Positions 51,175-59,921 of a DNA stretch of 64,000 bases are shown here, piece after piece. The notes below the pieces were generated by a model. It saw only the letters and a program-made list of their open reading frames with translations, was not told where the DNA came from and did no database searches. How positions within the stretch are numbered: position 1 is the first letter of the stretch; each line of letters begins with the position of its first letter. Both the position numbers and the translations under genes were made by a program. The stretch comes from Natrinema versiforme JCM 10478 (GTDB lineage: Archaea > Halobacteriota > Halobacteria > Halobacteriales > Natrialbaceae). The stretch lies in assembly GCF_000337195.1 (NCBI RefSeq), contig NZ_AOID01000029.1:113924-177923 (forward strand). The letters are read 5' to 3'.

Positions 51175-52185
51175 ATGCAGACCGACAAGTTCGACGGTGC
51201 TCTTCGGGGGGTTTCGCGGCGACAATTTCTCACGGCGACGAGCGTGGGAAGCGCGACAGCGCTCGGCGGGTGTCTCGGGTCCGAGGCCGCCGATCAGGGT
51301 GAAAGCGGAGAGGACGAGGAACTCTCGGGGGAAGTGACCGTCACGGGCTCGAGTACGGTCTATCCGATTTCCGAAACGATGGCCGAGCGCTTCATGGCGG
51401 AGAACCCGGAAGTGACCGTGAGGGTCAAATCGACCGGAAGCGGCGGCGGATTCGAGGGCCACTTCTGTCCCGGCGATTCGGACATCAACGGTTCGTCCCG
51501 GCAAATCAAGTCGGCGGAGAAAAGCCGCTGTGGCGAAAACGAGGTCACGCCGGTCGAGATGCAGATCGCGGGCGACGCGCTGACGATGGCTGTAAACACC
51601 GAGAACACGTGGGCAGACTGTCTTTCGTTCGACGAACTGGCCCAGATCTGGAGCGAGGGCGGTGCCGAAACGTGGGCCGATCTCAATTCGGAGTGGCCGA
51701 ACGAACCGTTCGAACGCTACGGCCCCGATACGACGTCGGGGACGTACGACTGGTTCACCGAAACCGTCGTTAGTAGCGCCGGCCCCCATCGGTCCGATTA
51801 CGTCAGTACCGAAGACGACGGGACCATCGTGCAGGGAATCGAAGAGAGTCAGTACGGAATCGGCTACTTCGGCTACTCCTACTACGAGCAGAACAAGGAC
51901 CGCATCGATGCGCTTCAGATCACCGCGACGACCGGCGACGCGTGTACCGAACCGAGTCTGCGGGCGGCCAGCGACGGGACGTATCCAATGGCTCGACCGC
52001 TGTTTATCTACCCGTCCGAGGAGGCACTGACCCGCGAACCGGTCGCCGAGTTCGTCCGGTTCTACCTCGAGAACTCGACGGCCGACTGGATCGCCGACGA
52101 CATCGGCTACGTCCCCTCGAGCGACGAGCAGTCTGCCGTGAATCTGGATACGCTCGAGACGATTGTCGACGAAAGTAGCCACTGA
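51175..52185 (+). CDS. pstS2: Phosphate-binding lipoprotein PstS, orphan copy
   Basis: A 336-residue PstS: twin-arginine signal (SRRQFL, 14-19), lipobox cysteine C33 (LGGC), then the core GSSTVYPISETMAERFMAENPEVTVRVKSTGSGGGFEGHFCPGDSDINGSSRQI. It belongs to the same subtype as PstS3 (the GGGFxxxFCPGDSDINGxSRxI stretch is shared), not PstS1. No permease follows; the next gene, 465 bases on, is pstS3. It may serve either transporter, with different affinity. The ATG at 51175 follows GTG at 51172, as in the other two. Confidence 0.92.
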   Translation: MQTDKFDGALRGVSRRQFLTATSVGSATALGGCLGSEAADQGESGEDEELSGEVTVTGSSTVYPISETMAERFMAENPEVTVRVKSTGSGGGFEGHFCPGDSDINGSSRQIKSAEKSRCGENEVTPVEMQIAGDALTMAVNTENTWADCLSFDELAQIWSEGGAETWADLNSEWPNEPFERYGPDTTSGTYDWFTETVVSSAGPHRSDYVSTEDDGTIVQGIEESQYGIGYFGYSYYEQNKDRIDALQITATTGDACTEPSLRAASDGTYPMARPLFIYPSEEALTREPVAEFVRFYLENSTADWIADDIGYVPSSDEQSAVNLDTLETIVDESSH

Positions 52186-52597
52186 AACTCATTGCACCAC
52201 CTGATCGAACGACAGTGTTGCGATCAGCGTGGAAATCATTTCAGTGACTACTGTAGTGATTCGCCCTCGAGCGAGTCGGTCAGTTCCGACGGGAAAAGAG
52301 CGTTCGTCGTCAGTTTTCAGAGTAGTCGTTCGACGTTTCTCGAGTTGCCTTCGATCGGGACTATCTTTCGGTGAGACGATCGTCGCCGTATCGATGCTTC
52401 GACTGTTGGGCGTAGTCGGCCGGACCGGGCACTATAGTTTTACCAGATCTATAGTCTCCGTATCCTCTGGTCGGTTATATATCAATACGTGTATTTCAAG
52501 CATTTCCATATCGGCGTAGTATTCATTGAGAGGTCCTGTAGGGCGGGTTTCGGGTCAGAGAAGAGAAGGGGGTGGAACCTACGTCCGAGTATGTAGC
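52186..52597. other. Intergenic region between pstS2 and the pst2 operon
   Basis: About 410 bases with no supported gene. AT-rich patches occur at 52430-52456 (CACTATAG, AGATCTATAGTC) and 52475-52495 (GGTTATATATCAATACG). The second is a possible extra promoter or upstream binding site for pst2. Confidence 0.45.
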
Positions 52598-52630
52598 ACT
52601 ATATAGCTAACATAGCATCATATTTCTATA
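52598..52630 (+). promoter_or_regulatory. Pho-type promoter block of pstS3
   Basis: TATATA (52600-52605), five bases, then CATAGCATCATATTTCTATA (52611-52630), with two changes from the pstS1 core. Its end is 20 bases before the ATG at 52651. Confidence 0.75.
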
Positions 52631-52650
52631 TACGGTCGAACCTCCAGGTG

Positions 52651-53619
52651 ATGACTGATACCGAGATGGGTCGTTCGGGGCGATCGGTTTCTCGACGGAA
52701 GGTCCTGGCCACAACGGGCGCAGTAGGCGCGCTGTCGCTCGCCGGCTGTACCGAAAACACTGGCAATGGCGGAGACAACGAACGCGTTATCGTCACGGGG
52801 AGCAGCACCGTGTTCCCGGTCTCCGACACGCTCGCCGAGGCGTTCATGGCGGAGAACGACGGCGTGAACGTCACTACCGACTCGACCGGAACCGGTGGTG
52901 GGTTCAGCAACAACTTCTGTCCCGGCGACTCCGACATCAACGGCGCGTCGCGTCCGATTCAGGACGCGGAAGTCGAGTCCTGTAATGAAAACGGCGTCGA
53001 ACCAATCGAGTTCCAGATCGGTGCCGACGCAGTCACCATGGCCGTCCACAACGATTCGCCGATCGACTGCGTCAGCTACGACGAACTCGCACAGATCTGG
53101 TCCGAGGACGGTGCGGAAATGTGGTCCGATGTCAACTCCGACTGGCCCGACGAGGAAATCGAACGCTACGGCCCGCCCTCGACGTCCGGCACGTTCGACT
53201 GGTTCAGAAACAACGTGATCGGCGACAACGGGAGCCACGTTACCCAGTACGAAAAGACCGAAAACGACAACGAACTCGTCCAGGGAATCTCCTCGAGCGA
53301 AAACGCGATCGGCTACTTCGGCTACGCGTACTACCGGGAGAACGAAGACGAACTCAAGGCACTCGAGATCAAGGAAAGCGAGGACGACGAATGCACCGCG
53401 CCTAGTCTAGACGCGGCCAGCGAGGGGACGTATCCTATGGCACGGCCGCTGTACATATACGTCAGCCAGGAGTCGCTCGATCGGGACCCGGTCTACAACT
53501 TCGTCGAGTTCTACATCGAGCAGTCGTCGACCGACACCATCACCGATGTCGGCTACGTCCCGGCGAACGACGAGCAGGTCGAGTCGAACCTCGAAAAGCT
53601 AGAGAGCGCGACGAACTGA
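52651..53619 (+). CDS. pstS3: Phosphate ABC transporter substrate-binding lipoprotein PstS (system 2)
   Basis: A 322-residue PstS with Tat signal SRRKVLA (14-20) and lipobox C33 (LAGC). The core reads GSSTVFPVSDTLAEAFMAENDGVNV, TGGGFSNNFCPGDSDINGASRPI, GPPSTSGTFDWFRNNVIG and IGYFGYAYY. It is closely related to PstS2, suggesting duplication. The gene contains two CTAG tetramers six bases apart (53402-53411), unusual because CTAG is rare in such genomes. First gene of pst2: pstS3-C2-A2-B2. Confidence 0.93.
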   Translation: MTDTEMGRSGRSVSRRKVLATTGAVGALSLAGCTENTGNGGDNERVIVTGSSTVFPVSDTLAEAFMAENDGVNVTTDSTGTGGGFSNNFCPGDSDINGASRPIQDAEVESCNENGVEPIEFQIGADAVTMAVHNDSPIDCVSYDELAQIWSEDGAEMWSDVNSDWPDEEIERYGPPSTSGTFDWFRNNVIGDNGSHVTQYEKTENDNELVQGISSSENAIGYFGYAYYRENEDELKALEIKESEDDECTAPSLDAASEGTYPMARPLYIYVSQESLDRDPVYNFVEFYIEQSSTDTITDVGYVPANDEQVESNLEKLESATN

Positions 53620-53668
53620 TCGGGTCGAACCGAACGATTCACGATGGTCATCCAACTATCCCCCGTCA

Positions 53669-54610
53669 ATGAGTGAGCGATCGATAGACGTCGACCTAAC
53701 GCGATCGTCGTCGGGTCAAGTCGTCAAAGAACGTATCTACAAGTGGCTACTGTTCGCCTGTGCTGCGTTGACCGTTTTCGTGACTGTGGCGATCATTTAC
53801 ACGCTTGCGAGGGACGCGATCACGTTCTTCGATCTGGTCCCAGCAGCGGAGTTCTTCACCGAGACCGAGTGGTTCGTCCGCGGGGACGGGGGGAACTTCG
53901 GCGTCTGGCCGCTCGTGAGTGCGACGCTGATAATCACCGTCGTCTCGGCGATGGTGGCCGTCCCGACCGGCGTCGCAGCGGCCGTCTACCTCAGTGAGTA
54001 CGCGACCGATCGCATGCGATCGGTTTTGAAACCCGCGCTCGAGATCCTCGCCGGCATTCCGACGGTCGTCTACGGCTACCTGGCGCTGGTCTATCTGACG
54101 CCCGCGCTGCAGGCGATCGGGATCCCGGTCGGGACGTTCAACCTGTTGAGCGCGTCGATCATGGTCGGGATCATGATTATCCCGATGGTGTCGTCGCTGT
54201 CCGAGGACGCGATGAGCTCTGTCCCCGATTCGCTCCGACAGGCCGGATACGGCATGGGCGCGACGAAATACGAGGTGTCGACCGGGATCGTGATCCCGGC
54301 AGCTATCTCGGGGATCTTCTCCTCGTTCATTCTTGCGCTCTCGCGAGCGATCGGCGAGACCATGATCGTCGTCATGGCCGCCGGTCTGCGGCCGCGGATG
54401 TTCAACTTTTCGAACCCGCTGAACAACCTTCTCAGTTCGGGGCAGCCGATGACCGCAGGGATGGTAAACGCCGTGACGAGCGACGCGACCGGCGGCTCGG
54501 CGACGTATCTGAGTATGTTCGCACTCGGGCTGACGCTGTTCGTGATTACGTTCGCGATGAATCTCGCGAGCGACTTCGTCGCAGCACGATATCAGGAGGA
54601 ATACCAATGA
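53669..54610 (+). CDS. pstC2: Phosphate ABC transporter permease PstC (system 2)
   Basis: A 313-residue permease with the usual six helices. The EAA loop is SEDAMSSVPDSLRQAGYGMGATKYEVSTGIVIPAAISG, followed by SRAIGETMIVVMAAG. It has a periplasmic loop ATYL after TSDATGGS. It is closer to standard PstC length than PstC1 and has a different C-terminus. It starts 49 bases after pstS3 and is followed by pstA2 after 34 bases. Confidence 0.93.
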   Translation: MSERSIDVDLTRSSSGQVVKERIYKWLLFACAALTVFVTVAIIYTLARDAITFFDLVPAAEFFTETEWFVRGDGGNFGVWPLVSATLIITVVSAMVAVPTGVAAAVYLSEYATDRMRSVLKPALEILAGIPTVVYGYLALVYLTPALQAIGIPVGTFNLLSASIMVGIMIIPMVSSLSEDAMSSVPDSLRQAGYGMGATKYEVSTGIVIPAAISGIFSSFILALSRAIGETMIVVMAAGLRPRMFNFSNPLNNLLSSGQPMTAGMVNAVTSDATGGSATYLSMFALGLTLFVITFAMNLASDFVAARYQEEYQ

Positions 54611-54644
54611 TCGCCACCGACGAACCGACAGAGGTGTACCGATA

Positions 54645-56258
54645 ATGGCGACCGACCAGCGCACCGGCGATTGGTACGGAACGGACGAAGCGGTCAGCCG
54701 CCTTCGCGGCCAGGCGTTCAAGTCCCTCTGTCTGGGGGCGACCCTGCTCGCCTTGGTTTCCGTCTTCGTTCTCCTCCTGTACGTCGCGAACGACGCTTTC
54801 AGGCCGCTCTCAGCCGACATCGGCTGGCTGCTCACCTTCGCCGCGTCGCTCTTGCTTCCGACCCTCGGCGCGACGGGCTACTACTATACCCGCGACGCGC
54901 GAGCCGGTGAAACCGCGGCCATCGCGCTCGGACTCCCCGTCGTCTCGCTCCTGCTCACCGGCGGCGTGTTCATCACGCTCGAACACATCGTCACTGTCTA
55001 TCAGTGGGCCTCGATCGTCGTCGCGCTCGCCATCGCCGCCGCGGTCGTATTCGCTCACGGCCGCGTTCGAACGAGCGCCGACCTCGAGCGGTTCATCGTT
55101 CTCGTCGCGGTTCCGATTGCCGCGCTCGTACTGATCCCCGATCTCATCCTTTCGCTGCCGATGCTACCGACCGAAGCACTCGCGCTGTTGGGCTCGGTCG
55201 TCGTCCCGGTCGCGGTCGTCGTCGGCTGGTTCGTTCGCCGCCAGCGCGAGAACGACCGTGACGGGGCTATCGCAGCGGGTCTGACGCTGGTCGTTGCGGC
55301 GGCCGGGCTGGGACTCGCTCCGGTCGTCGGCCTCAGTCCGTTCGTCTGGATGCTGCTGGTCGTCGTCACCGCCGTCCCCGTCGGTCTCTACGTCGAAAGC
55401 GTCGTCCGGCGCGGAGCAGGCACCGCCGGGCTTGCGTTCCCGGTCCTCGTCGCCGGTGGCGTCATCGTCGGCGTCGTCGTCACGGAGGCGCTCGGTTTCG
55501 CTGGACCGAACTCGTGGCTCGACTGGGGCTTTCTCACCGACCCGCCGTCGCGAACGCCCGAAGACGCCGGCTTCTATCCGCCACTCGTCGGTTCGGTGAT
55601 GATGCTACTGGTCATCGTCGTCTCCGCGTTCCCCGTCGGCGTCGGTGCCGCCGTCTACCTCGAGGAGTATGCCCCCGATCGGGGATGGTGGGGGCGACTC
55701 GTCGATCTGATCGAAGTCAACATCGGGAACCTCGCCGGCGTTCCCTCGGTCGTCTACGGTGTTCTCGGGCTCGCGCTGTTCATTCGACAAGGCGGGCTCG
55801 GGTCGGGAACCGCCCTCGTCGGCGGGTTCACCGTCAGCCTACTGATCCTCCCGATCGTCATCATCTCCTCGCAGGAGGCGATCAGTGCCGTCCCGGACTC
55901 GATGCGAGAGGCCTCCTACGGGATGGGAGCGACCAGGTGGCAGACGGTCCGGAACGTCGTCCTCCCTGAAGCGTTACCCGGTATCATGACAGGAAACATT
56001 CTCGCCATGGGGCGCGCGATCGGTGAGACCGCACCCCTGCTGATCATCGGTGCACCGGCGGTCGTTCGGATTGCGCCGGACTCCTTTACGAGCAAATTCA
56101 GCGCGATGCCGCGACAGATCTACACCTGGTCGAGCGAGATTGACGCGGCGTTCCAGCACGGCGTTCTCGCAGCCGGCGTCATGACGCTGCTGGTGGTTCT
56201 CCTGCTGATGAACGGTGCTGCCATCATTATCCGTAACAAGTATCAACGCCGAGATTGA
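54645..56258 (+). CDS. pstA2: Phosphate ABC transporter permease PstA with long N-terminal membrane extension (system 2)
   Basis: A 537-residue PstA. The C-terminal half contains the transporter core: DRGWWGRLVDLIEVNIGNLAGVPSVVYGVLGLALF, the EAA loop SQEAISAVPDSMREASYGMGATRWQTVRNVVLPEALPG and GRAIGETAPLLIIGAP. The first half is an additional run of about seven hydrophobic helices with no motif. The same unusual plan in PstA1 argues that the extension is functional. pstB2 begins three bases after its stop. Confidence 0.93.
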   Translation: MATDQRTGDWYGTDEAVSRLRGQAFKSLCLGATLLALVSVFVLLLYVANDAFRPLSADIGWLLTFAASLLLPTLGATGYYYTRDARAGETAAIALGLPVVSLLLTGGVFITLEHIVTVYQWASIVVALAIAAAVVFAHGRVRTSADLERFIVLVAVPIAALVLIPDLILSLPMLPTEALALLGSVVVPVAVVVGWFVRRQRENDRDGAIAAGLTLVVAAAGLGLAPVVGLSPFVWMLLVVVTAVPVGLYVESVVRRGAGTAGLAFPVLVAGGVIVGVVVTEALGFAGPNSWLDWGFLTDPPSRTPEDAGFYPPLVGSVMMLLVIVVSAFPVGVGAAVYLEEYAPDRGWWGRLVDLIEVNIGNLAGVPSVVYGVLGLALFIRQGGLGSGTALVGGFTVSLLILPIVIISSQEAISAVPDSMREASYGMGATRWQTVRNVVLPEALPGIMTGNILAMGRAIGETAPLLIIGAPAVVRIAPDSFTSKFSAMPRQIYTWSSEIDAAFQHGVLAAGVMTLLVVLLLMNGAAIIIRNKYQRRD

Positions 56259-56261
56259 CCC

Positions 56262-57185
56262 ATGACACGAGATCAAATGACTGATCCGGACAGCCGTACC
56301 GATAACCAAGCGACCGACGGGGGGCGAGAGAGCCTCGCGAACAACGACCTCGAGGGGAGCGATCCGACGACCGACCCCCTCGTCGATTCGTCGATCGACG
56401 TCGACAAGAGTGCGGCTCCGTCCGGGAGCGAGAGTCGAACCGTAATCGAATCCAGAGATCTTGACGTCTTCTACGACGACGTCCAGGCGCTCCAGTCGGT
56501 CGACATCGATATTCCGGCCGAACAGGTCACCGCGATCATCGGTCCATCCGGCTGTGGGAAATCGACGTTCCTCCGCTGTATCAACCGGATGAACGACCTC
56601 GTCGACGCCGCACGCGTCGACGGCGAGTTACTCTTCGAGGGGAAGAACGTCTACGACGACGATGTCGATCCGGTTGTCCTCCGACGCAAGATCGGAATGG
56701 TGTTCCAGGCTCCGAACCCATTCCCGAAGAGCATCTACGACAACGTCACCTACGGGCTAGACGTACAGGGCGTCGATGGCGATTACGACGAGATTGTCGA
56801 GGACGCCCTTCGCCGGGCTGCACTTTGGGATGAAGTAAAAGACCAACTCGACTCGAGCGGGCTGGATCTCTCGGGTGGCCAGCAACAGCGGCTGTGTATC
56901 GCTCGAGCGATCGCGCCGGATCCGGACGTGATCCTGATGGACGAGCCCGCCTCGGCGCTTGACCCCGTTGCGACTTCGAAGATCGAGGACCTGATCGAGG
57001 ACCTCGCCGAGGAGTATACGGTCGTCATCGTCACCCACAACATGCAGCAGGCGGCCCGCATCTCGGACAAGACGGCGGTCTTCCTGACCGGCGGCGAACT
57101 CGTCGAGTTCGACGACACCGACAAAATCTTCGAGAACCCCGAGCACGACCGCGTCGAAGATTACATCACCGGCAAGTTCGGCTAA
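56262..57185 (+). CDS. pstB2: Phosphate ABC transporter ATP-binding protein PstB (system 2)
   Basis: A 307-residue ATPase with Walker [29 protein letters not shown], signature [15 protein letters not shown], Walker [13 protein letters not shown] and the H-loop [16 protein letters not shown] 55-residue acidic disordered N-terminus precedes the domain. The C-terminal 60 residues are almost identical to PstB1, suggesting duplication or conversion, while the helical domain differs. The ATG at 56262 is used; ATG at 56277 is possible. Unlike pst1, no phoU follows directly; that role may fall to phoU2 at 58571. Confidence 0.95.
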   Translation: MTRDQMTDPDSRTDNQATDGGRESLANNDLEGSDPTTDPLVDSSIDVDKSAAPSGSESRTVIESRDLDVFYDDVQALQSVDIDIPAEQVTAIIGPSGCGKSTFLRCINRMNDLVDAARVDGELLFEGKNVYDDDVDPVVLRRKIGMVFQAPNPFPKSIYDNVTYGLDVQGVDGDYDEIVEDALRRAALWDEVKDQLDSSGLDLSGGQQQRLCIARAIAPDPDVILMDEPASALDPVATSKIEDLIEDLAEEYTVVIVTHNMQQAARISDKTAVFLTGGELVEFDDTDKIFENPEHDRVEDYITGKFG

Positions 57186-57385
57186 CCGCAGGCGTTCGTT
57201 CGATCCGTTTCTCGCGTTCTAGTCGGCCACAGTGTCGTTCGAGTGGCGACACCGAGTTGTCCCGTCGAGTCATCGTCGTGTTCACATTCGGTGAGTCGAC
57301 TCTCTCGAGAGACTGTCTGTGCCGTGAGTAAGTGTCGGTTGCTAACCACGTCGCTTATGCGCCGATATCACATGACTTGGAAGGG

Positions 57386-57877
57386 ATGGTTGCCACTGGG
57401 GTCCACATCCTGATCGGTCTCGCACTGGCCGTGGTCGTCTGTCGCTCCGAACGGGCCGAGCCGTATCTCGTCGCGGCACTCGCCGCTGCGGGCCCCGATA
57501 TCGATACCTTCGTCTTCCGGCCGCTGATCCAACTCGGATACGTCTCGGGACCGCTGTGGAGCCATCGCGGATTGACCCATTCGCTGGTCGGCGGCGTCGT
57601 CGTGATCGTCCTGCTCTCTTCGGTCGGCCCGTGGCGAGTCGCCGCAATCGGGTTCGGCTCACACGTCGGCTTCGATATGCTGACCGGCGGCGCTCGGCTG
57701 TTCGTTCCCGTCGACCCCACGCTGTACGGGACGTCCGTCGACTGGCTGCTCCTGAATATGCTCGCGTCCGTCGTCGCAGTCACTCTCATCCTCGGCGGGT
57801 TACTCGGCATGAAATACGATCTCGAGGGCCCGATCGATATGCCTACCCCGAAACGCACACTCGAGCGGTTCCGGTAG
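57386..57877 (+). CDS. YdjM/DUF457-type inner-membrane metal-dependent hydrolase
   Basis: A 163-residue membrane protein of the YdjM/YbcI family. The signature residues are GPDIDTF after the second helix, HRGLTHS and GFGSHVGFDMLTGG, which in the family are thought to bind a metal. Four hydrophobic segments are evident. The ATG at 57386 gives MVATGVHILIGLALAV, matching the family start at the first helix. It sits between pstB2 and phoU2 but on composition and spacing (200 bases) may be an independent gene. Substrate unknown. Confidence 0.82.
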   Translation: MVATGVHILIGLALAVVVCRSERAEPYLVAALAAAGPDIDTFVFRPLIQLGYVSGPLWSHRGLTHSLVGGVVVIVLLSSVGPWRVAAIGFGSHVGFDMLTGGARLFVPVDPTLYGTSVDWLLLNMLASVVAVTLILGGLLGMKYDLEGPIDMPTPKRTLERFR

Positions 57878-57942
57878 CCCGAAGCGGGTATCACGATGGG
57901 AGACCACGTCGTCATCCGAATCGGCGGGCAGCGAGCACCCTC

Positions 57943-58392
57943 TCAGGCGGCGTCGATGCTTCCATCGGACCGAACCGTGACGACCGGGACCGGTGCGGTT
58001 CGGACGACTTTGTCGGTGACGCTCCCGAGGACTCGGCGCTCGAGACCGCTCCGTCCGGCGGTCCCGATGACGATCATGTCGGCGTCGAGTGCCGCCGCGT
58101 AGTCGGTGATTTCCTCTGCAGGATGGCCGCTCCGGACGACCGTCGTCGCCTCGAGTCCGCGTTCCTCGGCGGCCGCGGCGAGGTCGGCGGCCCACGTCTC
58201 CGCGAGTTCGGTTACGTCGTCGACGGTCTGGGGCGGGCCGCCGCCGACGGCCGACCGTTCCGTTTGATTCACGTCGCCGACGGCGAGGGCATGGACGGTC
58301 GCGTCGATCTTCTCGGCGAAGTCGAAGCCGACTTTGGACGCCTTTTCGGCATACTCGCTCCCGTCCGTCGGGATGATGATGGAATTAGCCAT
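57943..58392 (-). CDS. Universal stress protein (UspA family)
   Basis: A 149-residue single-domain Usp with an N-terminal strand and PTDGSEYAEKA, an ATP-binding type G-2x-G-9x-G(S/T) motif (GTAGRSGLERRVLGSVTDKVVRTAPVPVVTV) near the C-terminus, and the expected length. It is probably a nucleotide-binding stress protein of the cytoplasm. It is divergent from phoU2 (178 bases) and convergent with the YdjM-like gene, so co-regulation with phosphate starvation is possible but not shown. The ATG at 58392 fits family starts (MANSIIIPTDGS). Confidence 0.9.
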   Translation of the reverse strand: MANSIIIPTDGSEYAEKASKVGFDFAEKIDATVHALAVGDVNQTERSAVGGGPPQTVDDVTELAETWAADLAAAAEERGLEATTVVRSGHPAEEITDYAAALDADMIVIGTAGRSGLERRVLGSVTDKVVRTAPVPVVTVRSDGSIDAA

Positions 58393-58545
58393 TGATTGTC
58401 GTCTGTAGCCGGTATTGTCCGAACGGTCGTATAGTATTTTGCACTCGCGCAACGCTTCGAGGCGAAACGGATCGATCAGGGTCAGCGAAACCGCGATGAG
58501 ACGAGACGACCGCCGTCCGCTCGCTTCGATGAGCACAAACTATAT

Positions 58546-58560
58546 CCTTTCCCGGAAAGG
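58546..58560. promoter_or_regulatory. Dyad CCTTTCC-C-GGAAAGG at the phoU2 promoter
   Basis: Two 7-bp arms around one base form a perfect inverted repeat. It begins right after the TATA-like ACTATAT (58539-58545) and ends 10 bases before the ATG at 58571, where a bound protein would block transcription start. Confidence 0.45.
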
Positions 58561-58570
58561 TGGCTGCATC

Positions 58571-59242
58571 ATGGCCAGACAAACCTACCAGGACAAGCTC
58601 ACGGAACTCCGTGAAGATGTCCTCTACATGAGTGAAGTCGTCATGGAGCGGCTTCGCATGGGACTGGATGCCCTCGAGCAGAAAGACGTCTCGCTCGCTC
58701 AGGAAGTGATCGAAGGCGACGGCGAAATCAACCGGATGTACCTCGACCTCGAGCAGGACTGTATCGACCTGCTCGCGCTCCAGCAGCCGGTCGCGAGCGA
58801 CCTGCGGTTTATCGCCGCCTCGTTCAAGATCATCACCGACCTCGAGCGGATCGCCGACCTCGCGACCAACCTCGGCGAGTACACGATGGACGCCGAACAG
58901 GATCTGTTCCCCGACGTCGACGTCCAAGAGATGGGCAACCTCACGCTCGACATGCTCGAGGACGCGATGGTCGCTTACGACGACGAGGACACCGACACGT
59001 GTCGGCAACTGGCGTCCCGCGACGACGAACTCGACGAGTTCGCAGAACGGGCAAGCGAGATCGTCGTCCGCGATCTGATCGAACGCGAACTCGAGTCGGC
59101 CGACGAGGTCGAGCAGATCCTCCAAGACGTGTCGCGGCTCCTCCTGACGATTCGGGACCTCGAGCGCGTCGGCGATCACACGGTCAACATCGCTGCGCGG
59201 ACGCTGTACATGGTCGAAAACGACGACGAACTCATTTACTAA
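58571..59242 (+). CDS. phoU2: Phosphate signaling complex protein PhoU (second copy)
   Basis: A 223-residue PhoU with two three-helix bundles: YQDKLTELREDVLYMSEVVMERLRMGLDALEQKD, LLALQQPVASDLRFIAASFKIITDLERIADLATNLGEYT, and RDLERVGDHTVNIAARTLYMVEND. The metal-binding motifs DLERIAD and DLERVGD are both kept. It has a continuous linker, unlike PhoU1, and is closer to typical PhoU. The ATG at 58571 fits the family (MARQTYQDKL). It is separated from pst2 by two unrelated genes and has its own promoter with a dyad. Confidence 0.93.
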   Translation: MARQTYQDKLTELREDVLYMSEVVMERLRMGLDALEQKDVSLAQEVIEGDGEINRMYLDLEQDCIDLLALQQPVASDLRFIAASFKIITDLERIADLATNLGEYTMDAEQDLFPDVDVQEMGNLTLDMLEDAMVAYDDEDTDTCRQLASRDDELDEFAERASEIVVRDLIERELESADEVEQILQDVSRLLLTIRDLERVGDHTVNIAARTLYMVENDDELIY

Positions 59243-59294
59243 GGTCGGTTCGATCGGGGGCGGATCGAGGTGCCGCCGAACGGTTGCCGACGTC

Positions 59295-59921
59295 TTATTC
59301 GGACTCGTTGCCGGTTTCGTTCCCGGACTCGTTGCCGGTCGACGATTCGTTGCCACCCGCAGTTTCGTTACCGCCCTCGGTTTCGTTACCACCTTCGGAC
59401 TCGTTGCTCGCCGATTCGTTGCCACCACCGCCGCTGCCGCTTTCGATCTGGAGATCGCCGACCATCTGGGTGGAGTGGGGTTGACAGACGTACTGGGCCA
59501 TCTCGCTGCTCGCCGTGATATCCAACATCTGTTCCTCGTCGGGTTCCTGGACCACTTCGGTCGAGAGGTCGTCGACGACTTCGTCGCTGTCGTTTCGAAT
59601 CTCGATGTTGTGGCCGGACCCGTCGCCTTCCGTCCAGCCGATGGTGTAGTCTTCGCCCTCTTGTAGAATCAGCGTCGGGTTCGACTCGCCCTCGATCTGG
59701 GACGGTGCGAGTCCCTCCCACTCGGACGTCTGACCGCTGAACTCGATTTCCGTGCCGGGTTCGATCTCGTAGCCGTCACCGCCGCCACCGTTACCGTTGC
59801 CACCGTTACCGCCGTTACCGTTGCCACCGCCGCCACCACAGCCGGCGATGAACGCCGTCGAACTCGCAACACCTGTCAACTGAAGCATCCGCCGTCGGGA
59901 TAACCGATCGTCTCGTGCCAT
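59295..59921 (-). CDS. Halocyanin-type cupredoxin lipoprotein with sequon-rich tail
   Basis: A 208-residue exported blue-copper protein. A Tat signal (SRRRML, 8-13) and lipobox cysteine C28 (IAGC) are followed by a Gly/Asn linker and a cupredoxin domain with the type-1 copper ligands: the histidine in GSGHNIEI, and C, H and M in YVCQPHSTQMVGD. The last 45 residues are repeats of GGNES/GGNET with eight N-x-S/T sequons in a row, a likely heavily glycosylated spacer at the cell surface. It may carry electrons on the outer face of the membrane. The ATG at 59921 fits the Tat start (MARDDRL). Confidence 0.88.
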   Translation of the reverse strand: MARDDRLSRRRMLQLTGVASSTAFIAGCGGGGGNGNGGNGGNGNGGGGDGYEIEPGTEIEFSGQTSEWEGLAPSQIEGESNPTLILQEGEDYTIGWTEGDGSGHNIEIRNDSDEVVDDLSTEVVQEPDEEQMLDITASSEMAQYVCQPHSTQMVGDLQIESGSGGGGNESASNESEGGNETEGGNETAGGNESSTGNESGNETGNESE

